In this document: positions 7,718 to 14,433 of the stretch, one piece after another
How positions within the stretch are numbered: the stretch's first letter is position 1
Layout: each line of letters starts with the position of its first letter
Source: Verrucomicrobiota bacterium
GTDB taxonomy: Bacteria; Verrucomicrobiota; Verrucomicrobiia; Limisphaerales; JAHEOI01
Reading direction: 5' to 3'
Assembly (NCBI GenBank): GCA_018610125.1
Contig: JAHEOI010000098.1
Location: 1 to 24,920, forward strand
Length of the DNA: 24,920 bases
Made by a program: the position numbers and the translations under genes
The notes under the pieces: generated by a model
The model's input: the letters and a program-made list of their open reading frames with translations, nothing else
Databases searched by the model: none
What the model was told of the DNA's origin: nothing

Positions 7718-9141
7718 GTGAGGTAGCCATTATTGGAGCAGGCGTCACGGGATTAAGCGCGGCGTTTCGATTGAAGCAACTCGGGATTTCGAGCACGGTG
7801 TACGAGGCCAAGGAACGCGTTGGCGGCGTGATCCAGACCACGGAAAAGGATGGATTCCTGGCTGAGCACGGTCCGAATTCAGCGTTGGAAACGTCGCCCG
7901 CCATCCGGCAGTTGGTGCACGACCTGGGCTTGGACGGGCGGCGGTATTATCCTTCCGAAGCGGCCAAGAAGCGGTACGTTGTCCGGGATGGTCGCCCGGT
8001 GCCGATGCCGAGCTCCTTTGGGGGCTTCTTGAACACGTCCCTCTTTAGTCGGCACGCCAAATGGGGGCTTCTAAAAGAGCCGTTTATCCGAAAAGGGGAC
8101 CCGCAGCATGAAGAATCCGTGGCCGATTTTGTACGACGTCGGCTCGGGCAGGAGTTCTTGGATTACGCGGTCAACCCGTTCGTGGCGGGAATCTACGCCG
8201 GGAATCCCGAACGCCTCTCTCTTTGGCATGCCTTCCCGAAGCTCTACGAGCTCGAACAACGCTATGGCTCTTTAATTCGCGGGCAGGTCTTGGGGGCGCG
8301 AGCACGAAAAAAACGAGGGACAAAATCAAAGCAAAACGCCGAGCAATTTTCCTTTGATAGTGGCTTGCAGGTGCTGACGGATGAGCTGTTGCGGCGAGTC
8401 GAGGGGAACGTGTACCTGGGAGCGCCCGTTCGACGGGTCGAGCAAAGCGGTCAAGAGTGGCGTGTGCTTTCGGGAGAGGGCCTCAATCAAGAGCATTCGG
8501 CAGTCATCTTTTCGGCCCCGGCGTATCAGCTCGGGAAGATTGAATTGGAAGGGGAAGGGGATGGGGATGGGGACTCCGGATCAGGGCTCAGCTTTCTCAG
8601 TGATATCGACTACGCGCCGGTATCGAGCGTGGTGCTTGGCTTCAAACGGGAGCAGGTCCGACATCCGCTTGATGGCTTTGGGATGCTTATCCCTGAAAGG
8701 GAACGATTCGGCATACTTGGCACGATCTTTTCCTCCTCATTGTTTCCGGGGCGAGCTCCGGAGGGATATGTGGCCCTGACGAGCTATATCGGCGGCCGAC
8801 GTTGGCCTGAGGCCGCCTTCAAGAGTCGGGATGAGCTTGTTGAGCTTACGTGTCGAGACCTCTCGAAGATCTTGGGGCTGCAGGGTGAACCTGGTTTTGT
8901 CCACCATGCCCTGTTTCCCAAAGCGATTCCGCAATACGACATCGGGTATGGGCGTTTTCGAGAGAAGATGAGCGAAATTGAGAATGCGAATCCGGGTGTT
9001 TTTTTCGCGGGGCATTACCGGGATGGCATTTCACTCAGTGACTCAATCCTTTCCGGGCTCGGTATCGCCGATCGGATAGATGAGTCTCTGAAATCCGCCT
9101 CGGGCGAAGCGTTGCCATTGGAAAGGGGGTGTGACAGCTAA
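7714..9141 (+). CDS. hemG: Protoporphyrinogen oxidase, FAD type
   Basis: This FAD enzyme of the HemY/PPOX type (TIGR00562 family, often named hemG or hemY) oxidises protoporphyrinogen IX to protoporphyrin IX. It has 475 residues. The N-terminal dinucleotide fold IIGAGVTGLSAAF lies at about 6-18, with GPNSALE near residue 50. The C-terminal FAD motif FAGHYRDGISLSDSILSGLG is present. An acidic-glycine insert at about 279-291 (E-G-E-G-D-G-D-G-D-S) is encoded by a G-run repeat that forms a perfect G-quadruplex motif on the coding strand. The gene shares four bases with hemN and is followed after one base by the hemH ATG. Because the preceding enzyme is HemN, the protoporphyrin route is more likely than the Gram-positive coproporphyrin route. 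Confidence 0.95.
   Translation: MSEVAIIGAGVTGLSAAFRLKQLGISSTVYEAKERVGGVIQTTEKDGFLAEHGPNSALETSPAIRQLVHDLGLDGRRYYPSEAAKKRYVVRDGRPVPMPSSFGGFLNTSLFSRHAKWGLLKEPFIRKGDPQHEESVADFVRRRLGQEFLDYAVNPFVAGIYAGNPERLSLWHAFPKLYELEQRYGSLIRGQVLGARARKKRGTKSKQNAEQFSFDSGLQVLTDELLRRVEGNVYLGAPVRRVEQSGQEWRVLSGEGLNQEHSAVIFSAPAYQLGKIELEGEGDGDGDSGSGLSFLSDIDYAPVSSVVLGFKREQVRHPLDGFGMLIPERERFGILGTIFSSSLFPGRAPEGYVALTSYIGGRRWPEAAFKSRDELVELTCRDLSKILGLQGEPGFVHHALFPKAIPQYDIGYGRFREKMSEIENANPGVFFAGHYRDGISLSDSILSGLGIADRIDESLKSASGEALPLERGCDS
8551..8572 (+). other. Perfect G-quadruplex motif inside hemG
   Basis: Four runs of exactly four G lie at 8551-8554, 8557-8560, 8563-8566 and 8569-8572, separated by two-base linkers AA, AT and AT. 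They are on the coding strand, so they would also be in the mRNA. They encode the low-complexity Gly/Asp insert of the enzyme. Confidence 0.75.
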
Positions 9142-9142
9142 T

Positions 9143-10210
9143 ATGAGATCAGAGCAGAAAAACAATCGTGGTGTGCTGTTAATTAATTTGGGATCGCCGG
9201 ATTCCACAAGCGTTAAGGATGTGCGGCGGTACCTGGCCGAATTTCTCATGGACAAGCGGGTGATTGACGCGCCATTTCCGATCCGCTGCTTCATTGTTTA
9301 CGGTTGTATCCTGCCGTTCCGACCCAAACAATCCGCCGAGGCTTACGAGAAAATTTGGACCGACGCAGGCTCACCCCTTATTTCGAACGGATTTTCGGTT
9401 CAACAAAGCCTTCAGGAACGACTGGGGCTGCCGGTGGAGCTTGCCATGCGCTACCAGAATCCCTCTGCCGAAAAGGCGGTCTCCAACTTGGCCGATAAGG
9501 GTGTGGACGAAATCCTGGTGGTGCCCCTCTTTCCTCATTATGCAATGTCAAGCTACGGAACAGCCGTGACCAAAGTGAAGTCGGCCCGGGATCGATCGGC
9601 CCCGGGGATCTCGCTTTCGGTTGTCTCCCCTTATTATGCCGATCCGGATTACATTAACGCATTGGTCGGGAGTGCGAATCAAGAGATGCCGGAGGAATTT
9701 GATCATCTCCTCTTTAGTTTCCATGGCTTGCCTGAACGGCACCTGAGAAAGACCGATCCCACCGGTTGCCATTGTCTTGTCGAAAAGGATTGTTGCTCGA
9801 GGGAAAGTCCGGCCCACGCGACCTGCTATCGGGCTCAATGCTTCAAGACCGTGGAAGCCGTCGCCACGAAGATGGAGATCCCCGAAACACGGTATTCAAC
9901 GGCATTTCAATCTCGCCTGGGGCGTGATCCTTGGCTTAAGCCTTACACAGATGAGGCGATTGCCCGGTTGGCACAGCAAGGGGTGCGGAGGCTTGTGGTC
10001 ATGTGCCCGGCTTTCGTGGCCGATTGCCTTGAAACCATTGAGGAGATTGGCATTCGAGGCCGAGAAATCTTTCATGAAAACGGAGGCGAGCAGTTCCGGC
10101 TTATACCGTGCCTGAACGACCACCCGCTTTGGTTGGAGGCGCTTGAGAACATGGCGGCTCAACGCGGCTTCAAGAGTGGGGTGCCTGTCGGAGCCGAGCA
10201 AAATGGGTGA
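9143..10210 (+). CDS. hemH: Ferrochelatase
   Basis: Ferrochelatase inserts Fe2+ into protoporphyrin IX to complete protoheme. ATG 9143 is chosen (355 residues). The GTG at 9131 is nearly against the GGAAAGGGGG sequence and would only add four residues. RGVLLINLGSPD opens the fold. The catalytic histidine is H194 in SFHGLPERHL, and the late glutamate cluster is near 297-301 (CLETIEEIG). Between H194 and residue 235 there are six cysteines: C209, C211, C217, C218, C228 and C233. Most proteobacterial enzymes have few there. This resembles the ferrochelatases, known from Myxococcus, that hold a [2Fe-2S] cluster through internal cysteines rather than C-terminal ones. Cluster binding here is inferred. 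It is the last gene of the hemENGH operon. Confidence 0.95.
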   Translation: MRSEQKNNRGVLLINLGSPDSTSVKDVRRYLAEFLMDKRVIDAPFPIRCFIVYGCILPFRPKQSAEAYEKIWTDAGSPLISNGFSVQQSLQERLGLPVELAMRYQNPSAEKAVSNLADKGVDEILVVPLFPHYAMSSYGTAVTKVKSARDRSAPGISLSVVSPYYADPDYINALVGSANQEMPEEFDHLLFSFHGLPERHLRKTDPTGCHCLVEKDCCSRESPAHATCYRAQCFKTVEAVATKMEIPETRYSTAFQSRLGRDPWLKPYTDEAIARLAQQGVRRLVVMCPAFVADCLETIEEIGIRGREIFHENGGEQFRLIPCLNDHPLWLEALENMAAQRGFKSGVPVGAEQNG

Positions 10211-10402
10211 GCGTCGCCGCTGCCAACGCTGTTGTAACGATTTAGCCGCAAAAAGACGCCAAATTCGCAAAAGGGAAGGGGAACGCCCCATTCGAGTCAT
10301 TCGCGGGTAAATCTCTTTTATTTTGAAATTGACTCGTCTTAAGCTGCGTTGGTAATTTCCGATATTCGTGTAACCCAATTTCCAGGATGCCGTCCTATTC
10401 GT

Positions 10403-12331
10403 ATGAGTCGGGGAAAAATCGGTGTAGTCGCGTTACTTGCGGTTGGTGGCGGCGTCGCCGCACTGTTGACCGTGCTCTTGACCGTTTTCCAGGCGGGTCA
10501 GTCCTCGAGTGACCCATCGCAGCCGAAGCCAACATCAAGTCAGCCGGAAACGGTGGGCGAAGCGGCTCTTAACGCGACCAACAAAGCGACCGATGTTGCT
10601 ACGATCGAGGATTTGTCGAATAAGCGGTTTTACGATCGGGGAATCAAGTCGGAGCTCACTCACCTGGACCCGCGAAAAGGAGGATGGGTGACCGAAGTGA
10701 TCAGCCAAGGGGCCGAGTCTCAGCTCAAGGAGCTCGGCGATATCGTCGCGAATGCCGGTCAAGACCTTCGGGCGCAGGATGTAAGAGAGCTCTTGAGCGA
10801 TCGCTTTGAAACGACCGCTCTCCGCCCTTCCGCTTTACGTGAGGTCTTTGATGATGGCAGCACTCGAGTCCGACGTCCCGCTCAGGCGCCGTCCGGGTCC
10901 CCGACTTCCTTTAAAGGGGCTGCGGGGTTTGCCAAGGCGCTCACCGCGTTGATTCCCGAGTGGGAATCGGTACGGGATGTCCACCTCCACTTTCACATGA
11001 TCGGGGTTGAAGCCGGTGCCAAATCGGCGACGACGAAAACGACGTTTGAGCTGACTGCTAAAACCGAAAAGGGCCGCATCCAGCAAAATGCGATTTGGCA
11101 CTGTCAGTGGGAGCCCAAAGGCCGAGGATCTTATCCGGTCCTTTCTTCGGTCGAGATCGACAACTTTGAAGAAGTCGTCGTTAAAGGGTCGAGTGATTCG
11201 CCTTTTGCCGATTGCACGGAGGCGGTATTAGCGGGCAACCGGTCTTACCGCGAGCAATTGGTCTATGGAGTCGACTACTGGCGACGGCGGGTCGATAAGC
11301 GCTTCGGTCTGGACATCGTCGGATCGCACGGCTTGGCGCTGGGGGACGTGAACGGGGACGGCATGGACGATGTCTTCATGGCCGAGACCGGTGGGTTGCC
11401 AAATCGACTCTACCTTCATCAGGAAGACGGCACCCTGCGCGATATCTCGGCGCAAGCCGGTATCGATTTCCTTGAGCCGGTCCATAGCGCCCTCTTTGTT
11501 GACTTGGACAATGATGGTGACCAGGACCTGGTCATGGCCTCGGGCCGTTACATCGTTTTTCTTGCCAACAGCGGCAATGCCCGCTTTGAGAAACGAGGGA
11601 TTCATCAGACGCAGTCGGTGTTTCGGTCGATCACGGCTGCGGATTATGATCATGACAGCGACCTTGACCTATACGCCTGCGGCTATTATTCGCGAATTCA
11701 GGACACGGTCGGTCTCGGTCGCCCAATGCCATATCATGACGCCAACAATGGTGCTTCCAATATCCTGTTGAAGAATAACGGGGGTTGGAATTTCGAAGAG
11801 GCAACCGAATCTGCCGGCCTCGATGACAACAACTCTCGCTTCAGCTACGCCGCTGCATGGGGGGATTACGATAACGATGGCGACCAGGATCTGTACGTGG
11901 CCAATGACTTTGGACGGAACAATCTTTATCACAATGACCAAGGTCAATTCAGGGATGTGGCGGCAAAAGCGGGGGTGGAAGATATCGCCGCCGGCATGTC
12001 GGTGAGCTGGGGGGATTACAACCTCGATGGCCATCTGGACCTTTACGTTGGTAATATGTTTTCCTCTGCCGGTAATCGGATCGCGTACCAACGCAATTAC
12101 CGACAGGACCGCAAGAGCTCCCGGGCGTACTACCAGCGCCATGCCCGGGGGAACACGCTATTCAAGAATTCCGGTGACGGGACATTTCAAGATGTCAGCA
12201 TCAAGGCCGGCGTCAATCGCGGGCGTTGGGCCTGGAGCTCCCTCTTTGCCGACCTCAATAATGATGGCTGGGACGATCTGGTTGTCGGGAATGGCTTTGT
12301 CACAAGTCGAGTCGCCTCAGCGGACTTGTGA
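10403..12331 (+). CDS. CRTAC1-like FG-GAP propeller protein, part before the in-frame TGA
   Basis: ATG 10403 gives 642 codons before the TGA. An earlier in-frame TTG at 10349 would only add 18 residues ahead of the membrane signal. Residues about 4-30 form one hydrophobic helix (signal anchor or signal peptide). Residues about 45-300 are an unrecognised region rich in charged residues. From about 310 there are six Ca2+-binding D-x-[DN]-x-D-[GS] loops of FG-GAP/VCBS type, beginning near residues 315, 367, 414, 489, 539 and 617. The frame stops right after the sixth loop (VVGNGFVTSR...). A CRTAC1/UnbV protein normally continues into a further blade and an ASPIC/UnbV domain, and these follow in the same frame after the TGA. 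On its own this part would be a truncated propeller. Confidence 0.85.
   Translation: MSRGKIGVVALLAVGGGVAALLTVLLTVFQAGQSSSDPSQPKPTSSQPETVGEAALNATNKATDVATIEDLSNKRFYDRGIKSELTHLDPRKGGWVTEVISQGAESQLKELGDIVANAGQDLRAQDVRELLSDRFETTALRPSALREVFDDGSTRVRRPAQAPSGSPTSFKGAAGFAKALTALIPEWESVRDVHLHFHMIGVEAGAKSATTKTTFELTAKTEKGRIQQNAIWHCQWEPKGRGSYPVLSSVEIDNFEEVVVKGSSDSPFADCTEAVLAGNRSYREQLVYGVDYWRRRVDKRFGLDIVGSHGLALGDVNGDGMDDVFMAETGGLPNRLYLHQEDGTLRDISAQAGIDFLEPVHSALFVDLDNDGDQDLVMASGRYIVFLANSGNARFEKRGIHQTQSVFRSITAADYDHDSDLDLYACGYYSRIQDTVGLGRPMPYHDANNGASNILLKNNGGWNFEEATESAGLDDNNSRFSYAAAWGDYDNDGDQDLYVANDFGRNNLYHNDQGQFRDVAAKAGVEDIAAGMSVSWGDYNLDGHLDLYVGNMFSSAGNRIAYQRNYRQDRKSSRAYYQRHARGNTLFKNSGDGTFQDVSIKAGVNRGRWAWSSLFADLNNDGWDDLVVGNGFVTSRVASADL
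12329..12331 (+). other. In-frame TGA, possible selenocysteine codon
   Basis: The codons around it read Ala-Asp-Leu-TGA-Ser-Phe-Phe-Trp-Arg-Arg. Coding character continues on both sides without a frame change. A UGA-to-UGG, UGC or UGU difference would be a single base, so error and mutation are the main rivals to Sec decoding. Confidence 0.55.
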
Positions 12332-12342
12332 AGCTTCTTTTG

Positions 12343-12359
12343 GCGGCGCGTGACGTCGC
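12343..12359 (+). promoter_or_regulatory. Candidate bacterial SECIS hairpin
   Basis: The arms at 12343-12348 (GCGGCG) and 12354-12359 (CGTCGC) form six pairs including one G-U, closing a five-base loop CGTGA. The loop starts 17 bases after the TGA and has G at its second position. As I recall the bacterial SECIS consensus, it asks for an upper stem of 4-16 pairs, a loop of 3-14 bases, a G among the first two loop bases, and a TGA-to-loop distance of about 16-37. All are met. A short lower stem (12337-12340 with 12371-12374) is possible. Confidence 0.5.
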
Positions 12360-14227
12360 AATCACCTTCGAAAGTCCCGCAGGGTCCGGGTGAGCAATAC
12401 ACGGCACAAGAGTACTTGGAGGCCTGGGAGGCGATCGGCCACCTGCTCAAACGAGGGGAGTCATGGAGCGGCAACGAGCGCAACTGCGCTTTTCTGAATA
12501 TGGGCGGAGCGAGCTTTGCGGATGTCTCCGCGGGCTTCGGCCTCAATCACCTTGGCGATTCACGGGCTGTCGGTGTGACCGACTGGGATCATGACGGGGA
12601 TTTGGATGTTTGGCAAAGCAATCGGACAGCTCCCCGTCTCCGTTTCCTCCGAAACGACCTGGCCCCTCAAAATCACCACTTTGTCCAGTTTCGCTTGAAA
12701 GGGGGCGACTGCAATCGCGATGCCATCGGAGCCCGTGTCGCAATCCAGGTCGAGGGAGAGGATGATCGGAAGCGGATTCGCACCGTCAGAGCGGGGGAGG
12801 GGTACCTCTCCCAATCGAGCAAGTGGCTCCACTTTGGTCTGCCGGCTAACCGCCCCATTGGCAAGGTTGTGGTGCGATGGCCGGGCGGCGAAAAAGAAGC
12901 GTTCCAAGGCGTTAGCTTGGGTCATCGTTACCGGTTGGTTCAGGGGGCCGGTAAGGCCGAGCGTTGGCACTCTCCAGACAACGGGGTGCAGTTGGCGGCC
13001 TCTGAGCCGGATTTACCCGCCCCGACAGAGAAGGCGCGTATCATTCCACATGCGCGATTGCCAATGCCCTCGGTCCGTTATCGCGATCTTGAGCAGAAAC
13101 GAAAGGCAGTCTCGCCGGATGAGGGCCAGGCACTGCTTGTGACCCTTTGGGCGACCTGGTGCAAGCCATGCATTAAGGAGCTCACCAAGCTCGAAAAGCG
13201 CTCCTCCGCCATTCGTGACGCCGGGATTGAGCGACTTCCGATCAATATCGACGAATTGGACGCGCCACTCGAGAAACGGATCTCCAAGGTCGAGAAATTC
13301 TTTCAGCGACACCGGCTTCAGGTGCGCGGGGGGCTGGCATCCCGCGATCTCGTTGAGCAATTGGATGTCGTCCAGCGCGTGCTTTTGAATCATCAAGAGC
13401 CGATGCCGGTGCCATGCAGCTTTCTGCTCGATGCCGAGGGACGCTTGACGGCGATCTATAAGGGCCCTGTTTCGGCCAAAAGGCTTATTGCGGATGTGCG
13501 GCAGATGCGGCAATCCGCCGGCCATCATCGTGACTTTGCTGTCCCTTTCTCCGGACGGTGGTACGTCAATCCGCTGCCGCCAGATCTCCTCGCCATCCCC
13601 TCGCGATTCATCGAGCTCAACAGAGCCGGGGATGCCTTCGACTACTTGCAACGGCATGTTGGCTCGGAGCCCTCCCGATCGGCTTTACCGGATCCGGCTC
13701 AGGCGGGCGATCTCTACGTCCGGGTTGGAGAGCGATTGGCAAAACATGGGGAGTTGAAAGATGCCCTCACCGCGCTGCAGGCGGCGTTGCGCTTTGATGA
13801 AAGCTCGCTTCAAGCGCGTCTGCTGTTGGCATGGCTTAATCGAGCCCGTTCTCAATCGGAAAAGGCGGTTTCGTTGTACCGCGAAGTCTTACAGCGCGAT
13901 CCGAAAAACGTCTCCGGCTTGAATGCTTTGGCCCGGCTGCTCGCGACGACGCCTAAGAGCTCAATCCGGAAGCCGCGGGAAGCCCTAAAACTTGCCAAGA
14001 AGGCTGCGGAAGAGACCGATTTCTCAATGCCTGAAGTCGTTGACACGTTGGCGGCCGCCTACGCTGCCAACGGTCAGTTCGGGCAAGCCATCGAGCGCGC
14101 CCGCCAGGCACTTAAGCTCGCACAAGAGAATGATCGCTCCAAGATCGCTGGCGCGATCAAGAAACGCCTCAACCTGTATAAGAAGAATCAGCCTTTTATA
14201 TCAGGCTCCGGAAGCGCACGCCCCTGA
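12350..14227 (+). CDS. UnbV/ASPIC-thioredoxin-TPR part after the in-frame TGA
   Basis: This is the downstream half, in the same frame as the upstream half. Its first possible independent start is GTG 12350, but coding similarity begins directly after the TGA, at 12332 (Ser-Phe-Phe-Trp-Arg-Arg). Numbered on the joined protein, the seventh D-x-D-x-D-G loop starts near 727 and an ASPIC/UnbV domain spans about 763-850 (GARVAIQVEG...RTVRAGEGYLSQ...WPGG). A thioredoxin/TlpA-like domain with TWCKPC (C920 and C923) spans about 905-1035, and TPR-like helices span about 1105-1260. GTG 12350 lacks a visible ribosome-binding site and falls within the propeller-UnbV unit, so independent translation looks unlikely. 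If the TGA is a true stop, this is a remnant. Role: an exported protein, possibly redox-active; substrate unknown. Confidence 0.8.
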   Translation: MTSQSPSKVPQGPGEQYTAQEYLEAWEAIGHLLKRGESWSGNERNCAFLNMGGASFADVSAGFGLNHLGDSRAVGVTDWDHDGDLDVWQSNRTAPRLRFLRNDLAPQNHHFVQFRLKGGDCNRDAIGARVAIQVEGEDDRKRIRTVRAGEGYLSQSSKWLHFGLPANRPIGKVVVRWPGGEKEAFQGVSLGHRYRLVQGAGKAERWHSPDNGVQLAASEPDLPAPTEKARIIPHARLPMPSVRYRDLEQKRKAVSPDEGQALLVTLWATWCKPCIKELTKLEKRSSAIRDAGIERLPINIDELDAPLEKRISKVEKFFQRHRLQVRGGLASRDLVEQLDVVQRVLLNHQEPMPVPCSFLLDAEGRLTAIYKGPVSAKRLIADVRQMRQSAGHHRDFAVPFSGRWYVNPLPPDLLAIPSRFIELNRAGDAFDYLQRHVGSEPSRSALPDPAQAGDLYVRVGERLAKHGELKDALTALQAALRFDESSLQARLLLAWLNRARSQSEKAVSLYREVLQRDPKNVSGLNALARLLATTPKSSIRKPREALKLAKKAAEETDFSMPEVVDTLAAAYAANGQFGQAIERARQALKLAQENDRSKIAGAIKKRLNLYKKNQPFISGSGSARP

Positions 14228-14252
14228 TAGGGACGTCGTCCCCGACGACCCA
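14224..14252 (+). repeat. TAGGG hairpin repeat, copy 1
   Basis: After TGATA comes a nine-pair stem with one A-A mismatch closing a TCCC loop (arms 14230-14238 and 14243-14251). It overlaps the end of the preceding gene, and its stop codon, by four bases. Related units occur at 19793, 19851, 20423, 20465 and 24179. It may also serve as a terminator for the upstream gene. Confidence 0.6.
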
Positions 14253-14433
14253 TTCCTTGAATGATGGATGCGGCGCACAAGAAAAGGGAGGCGCACAAAT
14301 TGTATGCGACCTGAATGACAGTGGCGCTGGCTCCGGGCCAGTGCAGCGAGTGGTTGACACGGGGCAGGAGTGCCACGAATATGGTTCGCACATACGGTAA
14401 GGTAAAACAATATCCCAAAGGCGATTAATATCC

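Larger units (their letters stand above)
10403..14227 (+). other. Probable single reading frame with recoded TGA (candidate selenoprotein)
   Basis: Reading through the TGA at 12329-12331 gives one 1274-residue protein with residue 643 as the recoded position. The order is membrane helix, unknown N-terminal region, seven FG-GAP-type loops (six before and one after the TGA), UnbV/ASPIC, thioredoxin with CxxC, and TPR. No frameshift is needed. A seven-bladed propeller split after blade six argues that the halves are made together or once were. TGA is the ordinary stop of nuoN, hemE, hemN and hemH here, so a changed genetic code is excluded. Selenocysteine is the favoured reading because of the hairpin at 12343-12359. 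A recent nonsense mutation or an assembly error remains possible. Confidence 0.6.

Noticed and set aside
10235..10285. A-rich CGCAAAAAGACGCC-like stretch, reminiscent of the dispersed 'cgcaaag' intergenic repeats seen in many genomes.
   Set aside because: Only one degenerate copy is visible in the window, so it cannot be supported as a repeat.
12329..12331. TGA read as tryptophan through a changed genetic code.
   Set aside because: TGA ends nuoN, hemE, hemN and hemH at the expected family lengths in this same window.
12300..12360. A frameshift joining the two halves of the propeller protein.
   Set aside because: Both halves are in the same frame (12332 and 12350 are in phase with 10403); only the stop codon separates them.
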